Positions 1 through 8,060 of a DNA stretch of 64,000 nucleotides are shown one piece after another. The translations under genes were made by a program, and so were the position numbers. The notes under the pieces are model-generated. The model saw nothing but the letters and a program-made list of their open reading frames with translations, was not told where the DNA came from and ran no database searches. Location: NCBI RefSeq assembly GCF_934202705.1, contig NZ_CAKPYE010000008.1:29466-93465 (forward strand), given 5' to 3'. The DNA is from an uncultured Limosilactobacillus sp. (GTDB lineage Bacteria; Bacillota; Bacilli; Lactobacillales; Lactobacillaceae). Position 1 is the first letter of the stretch, and every line of letters begins with the position of its first letter.

Positions 1-590
1 ATATTTACCGCGATTTAGGACTAGAACGGCCAAACTTGGATTTAATCTCTGATCAATTTTTGAAAAAAGTAAATGAGATTGAAGAAAAAGACGTTGCCGT
101 TGCGTTACTTGAAAAGCTATTAAAAGGGCAAGTAAAGGCTTATCAGCGGACGAACATTGTAAAGGGTAAGAAGTTTGAAGAGCTACTACAAAAGTCGATT
201 GACGATTACAATAAGCGGGGAATCACCAGTGAAATCGTAATCCGTAAGCTGATTGATATGGCAAAGGAAATCAATAAGGAACAACAGGAAGGAAAGAATC
301 TGGGCCTTTCTAAAGAAGAAGTTGCTTTCTATGATGCCTTAGCCGATCATGAAAAAGCGGTTCAAGAATTAGGCGAGAAGAAACTACATTTAATTGCGGC
401 AGAATTAGTTAAAACAGTTAAACAGCAGGCTGGTGTTGACTGGCAAAGACGGAGTAACGTTCGAGCAAAGATGCGGGTAGCTGTTAAACATTTATTACGT
501 AAATATGGTTATCCACCTGACATTGCACCAGATGCCATTAAAACTGTAGTAAGTCAAGCAGAGCAAATGGCAACTAATGAAAATAATTAA
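1..590 (+). CDS. hsdR: Type I restriction enzyme R subunit, C-terminal fragment
   Basis: The reading frame is open to the left edge of the window (first full codon at base 3), so only the last 195 residues of a protein that is normally about 1,000 residues are present. The residues match the C-terminal helical region of HsdR (DUF3387-type), which contacts the modification subunits; the nuclease and DEAD-box motor domains would lie upstream. HsdR is the ATP-dependent DNA translocase and endonuclease of a type I restriction-modification complex with HsdM and HsdS. The recognisable stretch runs from the repeated ALLEKLLKGQVKAY helix to the RAKMRVAVKHLLRKYGYPP segment near the end. It stops at a normal TAA with no sign of truncation on this side. 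A defence island continues downstream. Family call is by sequence memory and is fairly secure. Confidence 0.85.
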   Translation, partial: IYRDLGLERPNLDLISDQFLKKVNEIEEKDVAVALLEKLLKGQVKAYQRTNIVKGKKFEELLQKSIDDYNKRGITSEIVIRKLIDMAKEINKEQQEGKNLGLSKEEVAFYDALADHEKAVQELGEKKLHLIAAELVKTVKQQAGVDWQRRSNVRAKMRVAVKHLLRKYGYPPDIAPDAIKTVVSQAEQMATNENN

Positions 591-635
591 CTTGAATAAT
601 CCAGTAGTTGAAGCGATCCCTGTAGGTTGAACACT

Positions 636-780
636 TTAATTAAGCAAATTTTTCTAAGGCAAGATTTCGGTTTTTAATCGGCACCTTGTCTTTTAATTTA
701 TGCTTGATTCAATCTTAACTGTAATGTTCAATCCACTCTTTCACGGCTTGAAAAAGTTATTTGGACTTACGTTGCTCCCA
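636..780 (-). pseudogene. Decayed IS3-type transposase C-terminus
   Basis: Read on the minus strand, one continuous frame gives a stretch ending KHKLKDKVPIKNRNLALEKF followed by a stop. This resembles the C-terminus of IS3/IS150-type OrfB transposases (YNxxRIKxKLKGxSPxxYR). The frame carries three internal stop codons, and no catalytic DDE region is nearby, so it is a dead fragment. Bases following its end may be the old inverted-repeat terminus. It sits between hsdR and mrr in the island and suggests past insertion-sequence activity there. Nothing else was recognised in bases 591-887 apart from a TATAAT at 850-855 before mrr. Confidence 0.55.
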
Positions 781-887
781 GCCTAATTTGTTTAGAGCCT
801 CTATATAAAGTGCTGTTTACGATTATGAAAATTTTCTTTGCACATAAGTTATAATATATTTTAATTAAATATTTGGAGTAAAACGCA

Positions 888-1808
888 ATGAATAAAACTG
901 ACTATAAAAGAAGATCTGTTGAGAAAGCAATAGTTATGGCTCTAAGAGATTTGGGTGGCTCAGCAAGTCGAAAAGTCATTAGAAAATCAATGGCTGACAA
1001 CGGATACGATGGATTAACCTACGATCAAGTTTTCTATACAAAACGAGGGAAAACAGGCACATATTCTCCTTTTATGTTTGACTTTAATTTTGGAATTAGA
1101 AACTTATATACAGTTGGCTATATTGAAAAACCAGAACGTGGGAAAGATATTGTATTAACAAATCTCGGACAGAATAACAGTCTTAAAAGTTATCCAACAA
1201 AAGAGCAAGAACAAAGAATGGCTGAGTATTGGCACAAAAAAGATCAAGAGCGAGCTGAAAGACATGCTTCCAAAGCCAAAATGGATATAAAAGAAAGTGA
1301 AGATGCCGCAACGGGGTCGGATGATCAAGAAGACACTGATAATTTAGGATGGAAATCTCAATTATTAAATCAATTAATGAAATTTGATCCTGCAAAGTTT
1401 GAAAGTTTTTCACGGTTACTGATTTCAAAAATGGGAGTGACTATCGATAAAAAACGTGGGATTGTCCGATCTGGAGATCATGGTATTGATGGTTTTGGAT
1501 ACTTTACCTCTGATGAATTTCGAACCAGTCGTGTAGCAATTCAATGTAAAAGGTACACAACTGGTGCAGTTTCCGAACCTGAAATTGATAAATTTAAAGG
1601 GGTAATGGATAGCTTTAATGCTGAATATGGAATTTTCATTACTACTAATTACTTTACGCCACGGGCAAGATCTAAGGCGACGCAAGGTAATAACACCGTC
1701 ACATTAATTGATGGGCAGGAATTAGCTGATCTTGTTGAAAAATATCAATTGCATATTACTCCTATCACCACATATGCATTAGATGATTATTATTTTGATT
1801 TAAAATAG
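888..1808 (+). CDS. mrr: Mrr-type restriction endonuclease
   Basis: A 306-residue protein with the two-part plan of Mrr, a type IV enzyme that cuts DNA carrying foreign methylation. Residues 1-100 form the Mrr N-terminal winged-helix domain. Residues 165-290 form the PD-(D/E)xK catalytic domain, with the acidic residue in SGDHGIDGFGY and the QCK motif in VAIQCKRY, followed by the conserved GIFITTNYFTPRA strand and LIDGQELADLV. The linker is charged. ATG at 888 is preceded by TTTGGAGTAA, a fair ribosome binding site. The length fits the family (about 300). It lies between a type I restriction gene and a second, broken mrr copy, consistent with a defence island. Confidence 0.85.
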   Translation: MNKTDYKRRSVEKAIVMALRDLGGSASRKVIRKSMADNGYDGLTYDQVFYTKRGKTGTYSPFMFDFNFGIRNLYTVGYIEKPERGKDIVLTNLGQNNSLKSYPTKEQEQRMAEYWHKKDQERAERHASKAKMDIKESEDAATGSDDQEDTDNLGWKSQLLNQLMKFDPAKFESFSRLLISKMGVTIDKKRGIVRSGDHGIDGFGYFTSDEFRTSRVAIQCKRYTTGAVSEPEIDKFKGVMDSFNAEYGIFITTNYFTPRARSKATQGNNTVTLIDGQELADLVEKYQLHITPITTYALDDYYFDLK

Positions 1809-1814
1809 GGACTA

Positions 1815-2168
1815 TTGGAAACAGACTATACAACACTCAAACATCGAGAAGATGGTGTCATTAATCAAGATCCTCTGGGATTACAAAGGGTGTATGTTCA
1901 AGTGAAACGTTATGCATCTGACAACTCGGTGGGATGACCTGAGATAGCTGGATTTAGTGGAGTAATTAAATTGAAACACGCTAATCGTGGTGTGTTTATT
2001 ACAACTTCTACATTTACAAGCGGAGCTGTACAGGTAGCCAGAGATTTAGATATTACTTTAGTTGATAGAGAAATGCTAACAAACTTAATGGTGAAGTATG
2101 GTGTGGGTGGCGAAGTGAAAAAACAGTATCGTACTTACCGTATTAATGCTGATGACTTTATTGAATAA
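1815..2168 (+). pseudogene. Broken second Mrr catalytic domain
   Basis: One frame from about 1815 reads through GVINQDPLGLQRVYVQVKRY, then SVG, an in-frame TGA (1936-1938), then PEIAGFSGVIKLKHANRGVF and an Mrr-like C-terminus ending at 2168. Intact Mrr proteins have an arginine where the TGA stands (VGRPEI), so a CGA-to-TGA change is the simplest explanation. The N-terminal winged helix and the first catalytic acidic residue are missing altogether. The fragment differs from the intact mrr upstream (QVK rather than QCK) and so is not a recent duplicate; it is the remnant of a different Mrr. The 65-residue part after the stop could in principle be translated but would lack a catalytic centre. 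Confidence 0.8.
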
Positions 2169-2234
2169 ATGTGATTAATTTAAAAATACCTTCCATTAAT
2201 GAATAATTAGAGATCTTCTTTTTAAAGAAAGTGG

Positions 2235-3635
2235 GTGAATTTTATCCGATTTTATAGCATAAGTAATGGTCAACAAGATCAATTAAAAAATATGGTAAAA
2301 AAGGGTCTTCTTGCTTGTTTACCAGATGGAGAACGGTGGATGATTTTATCCCTTAGCCAGAGTAACAATTCTAAAAGCATTTATGTTTATCTTTATAATG
2401 CAGGTAATATTTACCCAATTAGAGTATCTGATCATTCAACTTGGTTTCGATTTGTTGACACAGAGTATTTTAATATTAAAGTTGACTTAAAATGTGATAT
2501 TCCATTAGTTGAACAAATAAAAGAACAGTTTGAAATAGCAACTGCTCCAACGGTGAAGCTGGATCTTCCAGAATTTTTAATACTAGAAATGGTTTATTCA
2601 ACCCATGAGGCTTATAATCCGATCGGTATTTTTATTCGTGATAATGGAACTTTAACGATAGAAAGAACAAATGAGGGTAAACCAGTTGCGATAAATAATT
2701 CGAATGTTTATCAAATTTTTGAAAAGTTAATAAAAATTAACTTGATTAAAGTTCATACAAATGGCTATTTATCAGTAACTCATAATGGGTTAGATATTTT
2801 ACGCAAGTATAAACGACTAAGATTAAGATCTTGGCCAAAATCAATTAGAGAGTATGATTGGTGGTCAACTCTTCATCAAGTATATTTAATTATTGATTCT
2901 AAAGGGTCTCATAAAAGTTATAGTAAAAACGCTAAACCAGATTATCATGAAGATTTAGATTATTATTACGAATTGTTTAATCTTAAAAAGAATACTTCTA
3001 CTAAAAAAGAAGGTATTCAAGCTAAGAAAGAATCACCTAAATTATGGAGAACTCAGCTTATTAATTGTCTAAAGGGCTCATTGCCTTATGGTTCAACCTT
3101 AGTTGCTATAACTTCTGTTACAAGAAAAAGAATTATATATGTTCAAATTATGGCTGGTGATCTTTTATATATGGTATGTTTCAGTTCTGATAGGAAAGAA
3201 TGTATGGAAGATAGCCCAAACATCTGCATCCTACCAGATAAAATTTCAAATTTAAAAAAGCATTTTACTAAAACATTCCCATTATATAATTTCAGGTATA
3301 CAAAGGTAGATCAAAAATCACTTTTATGGCTTCGTTATTTGCAATTAATTAATGAATCAAAAAGAGAATATGTAATTAATTTGTCAAAGGAAAATGTGAA
3401 TATAGAAGACCATAATCATATTTCTAGAGTCCTTCCAAAGCCAGAAGCTAAACGTTATCAATTAATGGTTAAATTATGTTGGGTTGATGAATTGAACAAT
3501 TTGGTTAGTATCTCTGATATTGGTAAACAAATACTTGAAAATTATTCAAAAACAATTATCAATAAATCCATGTCTTGGAACTTGCAGATTCAAAGAATGA
3601 AACTAAAAACAATAGAGAATCTTTTGAATATATAG
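2235..3635 (+). CDS. Unknown protein with an internal duplication
   Basis: A 466-residue protein I do not recognise. It looks like two copies of one unit: residues about 14-192 and 272-440 each begin with a basic helix, continue through a strand-rich segment (SIYVYLYNAGNIYPIRV versus IIYVQIMAGDLLYMVCF) and end with a winged-helix-like hairpin (LIKVHTNGYLSVTHNGLDIL versus LCWVDELNNLVSISDIGKQI). The units are joined by a lysine-rich linker around 225-270. No signal peptide, membrane segment or nuclease motif is visible. The start is GTG at 2235 with only a weak upstream AAAGAAAG. The gene is very AT-rich compared with core genes, suggesting transfer. It is followed after 12 bases by a DUF3841 gene, so the two probably form an operon. 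Its place beside hsdR and mrr makes a defence role possible but unproven. Confidence 0.75.
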   Translation: MNFIRFYSISNGQQDQLKNMVKKGLLACLPDGERWMILSLSQSNNSKSIYVYLYNAGNIYPIRVSDHSTWFRFVDTEYFNIKVDLKCDIPLVEQIKEQFEIATAPTVKLDLPEFLILEMVYSTHEAYNPIGIFIRDNGTLTIERTNEGKPVAINNSNVYQIFEKLIKINLIKVHTNGYLSVTHNGLDILRKYKRLRLRSWPKSIREYDWWSTLHQVYLIIDSKGSHKSYSKNAKPDYHEDLDYYYELFNLKKNTSTKKEGIQAKKESPKLWRTQLINCLKGSLPYGSTLVAITSVTRKRIIYVQIMAGDLLYMVCFSSDRKECMEDSPNICILPDKISNLKKHFTKTFPLYNFRYTKVDQKSLLWLRYLQLINESKREYVINLSKENVNIEDHNHISRVLPKPEAKRYQLMVKLCWVDELNNLVSISDIGKQILENYSKTIINKSMSWNLQIQRMKLKTIENLLNI

Positions 3636-3647
3636 GAGTTTTAATAA

Positions 3648-4253
3648 ATGATTGTATGGTCAATCCAACCTTATGAAGTCTATGAACAATTGCTTACTAA
3701 GGGCACTTTCATTTGTGATCCAGCTAAGTCTATAAACTTGCAGAGTGATTTGGAATTCAATGTTCATGATTTTGAAAATGCCTATAATTGGATGATTAAA
3801 CAAATGAATCGAAGAATTGGTAATCCTCCGAATGGTGTCACGTTACCTGTTTGGGTTTGGTATAAGTATAATTATTCGCATCGTCATCCAGATTTTCGGA
3901 CATATCGCGACTATGATAATCAAGTTTGCTTAGAGTTGAATATTCCAGAGAATCAAATACTTTTAAGCGATTATGATAACTGGCACTTTGTTTTAAATGA
4001 CTGGTATTTAAATGATGCTAAAAGTGATGAAGAATGGCATAAGAAAGATGACTGGTTTGATAATTTGTCTCCGCTTAAACAAAAACGAGTGAAAGAAAGA
4101 TCTTGGCAACGTATATTTGACGTGACACCAAGAAAAGGTGAATGGACACAAAATGGTGCTTTTGTTCAAGGATGCTGTTGGTATTTTAAGAAAGACCAAA
4201 TTAGCCATGTTTGGTATTCAAAGAAGGGACAACGTTGTCAGCAGATTTTGTAA
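3648..4253 (+). CDS. DUF3841 family protein
   Basis: A 201-residue soluble protein of the DUF3841 family, whose biochemical function is not established. The typical features are the MIVWSIQPYEVYEQL start, the YNWMIKQMNRRIG helix, the PVWVWYKYN motif, and the LLSDYDNWHFVLNDWYL motif, rich in aromatic and acidic residues. The C-terminal third has IFDVTPRKGEW and a cysteine pair (GCCWYF). A clear AGGAG precedes ATG 3648. It is the second gene of a two-gene operon and ends just before a strong hairpin terminator. Members of this family usually occur singly in Firmicutes; here the pairing with the duplicated unknown protein upstream may be functional. Confidence 0.75.
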   Translation: MIVWSIQPYEVYEQLLTKGTFICDPAKSINLQSDLEFNVHDFENAYNWMIKQMNRRIGNPPNGVTLPVWVWYKYNYSHRHPDFRTYRDYDNQVCLELNIPENQILLSDYDNWHFVLNDWYLNDAKSDEEWHKKDDWFDNLSPLKQKRVKERSWQRIFDVTPRKGEWTQNGAFVQGCCWYFKKDQISHVWYSKKGQRCQQIL

Positions 4254-4281
4254 TTATTATGAGTGACTTGGCATTAATAAT

Positions 4282-4326
4282 AAAACCCTCATGTTGGAAG
4301 TGAACTCCAACATGAGGATTTTATTT
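4282..4326. terminator. Terminator after the DUF3841 operon
   Basis: Perfect 12-bp stem CCTCATGTTGGA (4287-4298) / TCCAACATGAGG (4306-4317) with a T-rich run after it and an A-rich run before it, so it could work for both converging genes. Confidence 0.85.
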
Positions 4327-4386
4327 TGTCGATTCATGAAAACTAACAGAGATCATGATTGCCTGTCAATCGTTTAATCTCTTATC

Positions 4387-4782
4387 TTAATATACCAGCG
4401 GCGCCACTTTCTCCTGCAACCACTTAGCTGCCGCTTTGCTATCAATCCGCGTGAATGGTGCAGGGTGGATCAGTCGATCATCGACGTTAAAGAGTTTCAG
4501 TTGGCCCTTAACTTTAATTGGTTCAATCCAGTAGGAACCGCCTTTGGCAAATGACGCAATTTTCCATGCGTAGTAAACTCCTTTCGCATCTTCTCGTTGA
4601 ATAATGTCATAAATTTTTGCCACGCACAGTGCATAACCCGGCACGGTCCCGTGAATTTTCTTTGCAGTATTACAAATTAGCAGGTCACCGCGGTACGGGG
4701 TACTCCAGGTCCGATATTCTTCAATTTTTTGGCCTAACATGATGTCCAAAGCCGCATCGGGCCGAATCGATAAAGCTTTCAT
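4387..4782 (-). CDS. ASCH domain protein
   Basis: A 131-residue protein of the ASCH superfamily, a beta-barrel RNA/nucleotide-binding fold related to PUA. The conserved start KALSIRPDAALDIMLGQKIE is followed by EYRTWSTPYRGDLLICNTAK, and this is the usual family signature (SIRPPxAxxIxxGxKxxExR, RGxLLIxxS). ATG at 4782 is chosen over an upstream in-frame ATG at 4833 because GGGGAGAG lies just before it and homology begins there. It stands alone and converges on the DUF3841 gene. Members are suggested to act in RNA metabolism or coactivation, but no substrate can be inferred here. Confidence 0.75.
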   Translation of the reverse strand: MKALSIRPDAALDIMLGQKIEEYRTWSTPYRGDLLICNTAKKIHGTVPGYALCVAKIYDIIQREDAKGVYYAWKIASFAKGGSYWIEPIKVKGQLKLFNVDDRLIHPAPFTRIDSKAAAKWLQEKVAPLVY

Positions 4783-4909
4783 TGTCTCTCCCCATTTGTC
4801 AGTTTTTAAATCATTATAACAAGTTTGCGTCATATCATTACCTTTGTAATCGCTAACAATGTATAATAAAAGTGTCTATAAATGTTACCAAATAAGGGAG
4901 GCTGACAAA

Positions 4910-5797
4910 ATGGAAATTAAAAATGTTGTTGTTGCCGGGGCTGGAGTGCTCGGTAGTCAGATTGCCTTTCAGACTGCACGATGTGGTTTCCAAGTTAAAA
5001 TTTGGAACCGGCACACTGACCGCGCTGAAAAGCGGCTTGCCAATATTAAAGCACCATTCATGAAAGATATGCATGCTACTGATGCTGATTATCAAAGGGC
5101 AATGGATAACATTGTCGACATCAGCAATGACCTTGCTGCCACGGTCAAGGATGCTGATTTGGTCATCGAATCGGTTTCGGAATCAGTTGATATCAAAAAG
5201 GCCTTCTATCACGACCTTGGCGAAGTTATGCCAGACCACACGATTGTGGCAAGTAATTCGTCAACGTTTGTCCCGAGCCAATTAGTGAAGTTTACGAACT
5301 TCCCCGAACGATTCTTACACATGCACTTTGCTAACCATATTTGGACGCACAATGTTGCCGAAATTGTGGGGACGGACCAAACTTTACCAGAAGTAAAGGA
5401 CGCCATTATTACGTTTGCCCGGGCAATTAAAATGGTACCAGTGGTTTTGAACAAAGAAAATCATGGCTATGTCATGAATGCCTTATTGATTCCGCTTTTG
5501 AACGCCGCTCAAGCATTATGGGCAAACGGGATTGCTGATCCGCACACCATTGATAAGGACTGGATGATTTCGAACGGTTCACCAATGGGACCATTTATGA
5601 TCTTAGACGTGGTGGGTCTCCGAACGGCTTATGAAATTGTTAACAATTCGTACCAACAAACGAACGATCCACTGGCGAAAAAGATTGCGGATAATCTGAA
5701 GAAGATGATTGACGAAGGTCACACCGGGGTTGAATCGGGCCAAGGTTTCTACCATTATCCAAATCCTGAATACCAGGATCCTGATTTCTTTAAGTAA
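4910..5797 (+). CDS. 3-hydroxyacyl-CoA dehydrogenase family protein
   Basis: A 295-residue NAD-dependent dehydrogenase. The N-terminal Rossmann fold carries the GAGVLGSQIAFQTA dinucleotide motif (about residues 9-22), followed by the NSSTF segment and the conserved HFANHIW stretch containing the probable catalytic histidine, then the C-terminal helical domain (NGYVMNALLIPLLNAAQAL, GPFMILDVVGL). The family oxidises 3-hydroxyacyl-CoA or 3-hydroxy acids. Start ATG 4910 has AAGGGAGG eight bases upstream; the frame extends further up but without a binding site. There are no other beta-oxidation genes in the window, so the substrate may be a short hydroxy acid rather than a fatty acyl-CoA. A DapB-like dehydrogenase follows after 58 bases and may be co-transcribed. 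Confidence 0.8.
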   Translation: MEIKNVVVAGAGVLGSQIAFQTARCGFQVKIWNRHTDRAEKRLANIKAPFMKDMHATDADYQRAMDNIVDISNDLAATVKDADLVIESVSESVDIKKAFYHDLGEVMPDHTIVASNSSTFVPSQLVKFTNFPERFLHMHFANHIWTHNVAEIVGTDQTLPEVKDAIITFARAIKMVPVVLNKENHGYVMNALLIPLLNAAQALWANGIADPHTIDKDWMISNGSPMGPFMILDVVGLRTAYEIVNNSYQQTNDPLAKKIADNLKKMIDEGHTGVESGQGFYHYPNPEYQDPDFFK

Positions 5798-5855
5798 CGA
5801 TCGTTGAACGAAATTAATTTTGATTGCACCAGGTTAAGAGAAAGAAGTGACAATC

Positions 5856-6890
5856 ATGAAGCAGTATCGCGTGATTATTTGGGGCCTCGGCAATGTTGGT
5901 CGGGCTGCAGTTCGGATGATTGGTGAACGCAAGTCAGTTAAACTGGTGGCTGCGGTGGATGTTGATCCCAATAAAATTGGCAAAGACGCTGCCGGCTTAT
6001 TTGGCTTCCCCGATATTGGCGTCAAGGTGACTGATGATATTGATGCGGCCCTTAAGCTGGATGCCGACTGTGTTCTCGTCTTTACACCATTGCGCCACGA
6101 TTCAGATACTGGTGCCTTTACCCCAAGTGCCCAGGACATGGTGAAAGTTTTAAATGCCAAGAAGAACTGTATTACGACAATTCCACTTTATTATTCACAA
6201 GTTACTACGCCAAAGCTCTACAAGATGATTAATGATGCAGCAGTTGCCAATGGTGTTTCATTTATTCCGAGCGGATTGTTGCCGGGCTTCTATGCTTCAC
6301 ATTTGCCATTGTACCTTTGCAACTTAGTGGATCATGTTGATCAATTAACCGTGCAATCGGGTGAAGATGATCAACGGAACACTTCCAGCTGGGTAAAAGT
6401 CTTTGGCTATGGACTGGATCCTGACAAATTCCCTCAAGATAAGCTCAAGGCCGGAATTGCGGCTTACTACATTGCTGCGGTTTACGAAATGGGTGAACGG
6501 CTGGGCTTCAAGTTTGATGATGTCAAAGTCAATCACGAAGTCTTTACTGCGCCAGAAGACCTGCACCCAGAAGCATTTGGCCTAATTAAGAAGGGTACGA
6601 TGATGGGTCACCGGTTTACCATGGCTGGTTATGTTGATGGCAAGCCAAAAGTGAGCCTGATCTATGTTCACAAGATCTGCGATGACATTGTAAAGGAACC
6701 AGCAATCGACAACCGGATTACGATTGATGGAATTCCAAAGATTGATGTTGAAGTTCATAACATGATCCCGCTTGATGAAAGTTACGTGACTAGTGCTGCA
6801 CCAGCGGTGGATGCGATTCCGCAGGCTGTTGAAGCAGCACCAGGTTACCAACACCTCTTGGATCAACCGACGATGTTGCCACTGAAGTAA
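5856..6890 (+). CDS. DapB-like NAD(P)-dependent dehydrogenase
   Basis: A 344-residue protein with an N-terminal Rossmann fold (IIWGLGNVGRAAVRMI) like dihydrodipicolinate reductase, but longer than true DapB (about 250-270 residues). Its C-terminal part lacks the DapB lysine-synthesis signature. It resembles the group that includes 2,4-diaminopentanoate dehydrogenase and related uncharacterised dehydrogenases (segments CITTIPLYYSQ and FIPSGLLPGFYASHLPL). The ATG at 5856 is preferred to GTG 5847 because AGAAAGAAG is better spaced for it. It follows the 3-hydroxyacyl-CoA dehydrogenase gene and ends at a hairpin terminator, so both may belong to one small catabolic unit. The true substrate is not known. 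Confidence 0.65.
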   Translation: MKQYRVIIWGLGNVGRAAVRMIGERKSVKLVAAVDVDPNKIGKDAAGLFGFPDIGVKVTDDIDAALKLDADCVLVFTPLRHDSDTGAFTPSAQDMVKVLNAKKNCITTIPLYYSQVTTPKLYKMINDAAVANGVSFIPSGLLPGFYASHLPLYLCNLVDHVDQLTVQSGEDDQRNTSSWVKVFGYGLDPDKFPQDKLKAGIAAYYIAAVYEMGERLGFKFDDVKVNHEVFTAPEDLHPEAFGLIKKGTMMGHRFTMAGYVDGKPKVSLIYVHKICDDIVKEPAIDNRITIDGIPKIDVEVHNMIPLDESYVTSAAPAVDAIPQAVEAAPGYQHLLDQPTMLPLK

Positions 6891-6894
6891 TTTT

Positions 6895-6924
6895 AAAGAG
6901 GTTCCTAAATGGAGCCTCTTTTTC
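6895..6924 (+). terminator. Terminator after the dehydrogenase pair
   Basis: AAAGAGGTTCC / GGAGCCTCTTT stem-loop with loop TAAAT and T run. Confidence 0.75.
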
Positions 6925-6952
6925 ATGCTAAATCAGTTGAAAATATTTGAAT

Positions 6953-6994
6953 AAAAAAGAAGCTGCCCGTGAGCTAGTTGCCCACGGGTGGCTT
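6953..6994 (-). terminator. Terminator of the fluoride channel operon
   Basis: Imperfect stem AAGCTGCCCGTG (6960-6971) / CACGGGTGGCTT (6983-6994); read leftward it is followed by a six-base U run (AAAAAA at 6953-6958 on the plus strand). Confidence 0.7.
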
Positions 6995-6997
6995 AAT

Positions 6998-7336
6998 TTA
7001 GATCGTCATGCCAAAGAATGCTGTACAAATACCGCCAGCATATGAAAGGATCAAGTATAGCCAGAAGGCTGTCCATCGTCGTTCATCAATTAAGGAGACT
7101 AGTTCTGTATTAAAAGTGGAAAAGGTTGTGTAACCACCGAGGACACCGCTGCCCCAAAATGCTATTGATGGTTGCGTACTTCCTAAATGGTGAGTTAAGA
7201 CGCCGAGCAAAAATGATCCGCTTAAATTAATCAAGAGGGTTGCCAACGGCCAATTTAGCTTCAGTTGTTTGAAGCTGATTGTCATCAGGTAACGGACCAG
7301 CGCGCCCAATGAGGCACCAATTCCAACGATGAGCAT
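6998..7336 (-). CDS. crcB: Fluoride channel subunit CrcB/FluC
   Basis: A 112-residue membrane protein with four hydrophobic segments and the Fluc signature GVLGGYTTFSTFNTE, holding the phenylalanine-box residues, and GASLGALVRYLM near the N-terminus. Fluc proteins export cytoplasmic fluoride by dual-topology dimers. It is the second gene of a two-gene unit; its ATG overlaps the stop of the upstream crcB by one base. Paired paralogues of this kind usually form a heterodimer with opposite subunit orientation. Confidence 0.9.
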   Translation of the reverse strand: MLIVGIGASLGALVRYLMTISFKQLKLNWPLATLLINLSGSFLLGVLTHHLGSTQPSIAFWGSGVLGGYTTFSTFNTELVSLIDERRWTAFWLYLILSYAGGICTAFFGMTI

Positions 7337-7707
7337 TATTCTTCATCCCTCCCTAAGTTTCTGGCTAGTGCAAACCCCAGTAATGCCATGATGAGACCAC
7401 CGAACGCACTAATTAGAAAATACATGCCAGCAGTCCAAACTTGGTGTTGAGCCAGTTTGACGGTGGTCGTTGCAAAAGTTGAGAAGGTGGTAAACGCCCC
7501 AATGAAACCGGTGCCTAAACCAGTGCTGAGCCATTCTGAAAAAATCCCCTGTTCGATGATGTAATAGGTGAGGAAGGCTAATAAAAAACTGCCAAATAAA
7601 TTTGCAGACAGAATGCCATAAGTACTCCATCCAGTGCTTAACGACCAGCGTGTGCAGCCGCCTAAGAATGCAAAGACCAGCACACTAATGCAATTTTTGA
7701 TTTTCAT
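7336..7707 (-). CDS. crcB: Fluoride channel subunit CrcB/FluC, paralogue
   Basis: A 123-residue four-helix membrane protein of the Fluc family, with the signature GFIGAFTTFSTFATT. It is the first gene of the pair and carries a longer, charged C-terminus (ARNLGRDEE) than its partner, which fits an opposite-topology heterodimer subunit. ATG 7707 is preceded on the minus strand by AGGAAGG. A likely promoter lies upstream (TATGAT at 7741-7746, TTGCTT at 7765-7770, 18-base gap). I looked for a fluoride riboswitch in the leader and did not see one. Confidence 0.88.
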   Translation of the reverse strand: MKIKNCISVLVFAFLGGCTRWSLSTGWSTYGILSANLFGSFLLAFLTYYIIEQGIFSEWLSTGLGTGFIGAFTTFSTFATTTVKLAQHQVWTAGMYFLISAFGGLIMALLGFALARNLGRDEE

Positions 7708-8060
7708 GATCTAATTTCCTTCCTAAAGATAATAAATCTCATCATAGCAAATCGCAGCCGAGAAAAGCAATGAGCATCATTCGTGATCAAAATTTCATAT
7801 GAACACTAATAATATTTTAATGTATCAAACGATAACCGTATTTGCTGATTCTGTTAAATGCTGATAAATCGGATTTGAGCGGATGTTTATCAAAAACAGC
7901 CATTAGTATTGAACAAAATAGGCAATTAATTCTATAAAACTATTATTGATGAGCTTGAAAGCGTTATAATTTAGCGCTACACTTAAAACGAAATTATTAA
8001 TACTTATTAAGCACTTGATAATTGCATTTTGTCGCACTGCTTACGAGGGAGGAATTAACA
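7708..8060. promoter_or_regulatory. Divergent promoter region of crcB pair and cydABCD
   Basis: A gene-free AT-rich stretch. Toward cydA there is TATAAT at 7965-7970. It is overlapped by TGAAAGCGTTATAA (7956-7969), a 13-of-14 match to the CcpA operator consensus TGNAANCGNTNNCA, so carbon catabolite repression of the oxidase is plausible. A short inverted repeat TGTTT/AAACA lies at 7884-7898. The consensus Rex site (TTGTGAA-N-TTCACAA) was not found. Toward crcB the promoter TTGCTT/TATGAT is at 7741-7770. Confidence 0.5.

Noticed and set aside
7708..7900. Fluoride riboswitch before the crcB pair
   Set aside because: The leader on the minus strand lacks the GGNGATGG ... GCC/CTGATGA pattern of the crcB motif; only a plain promoter is visible.
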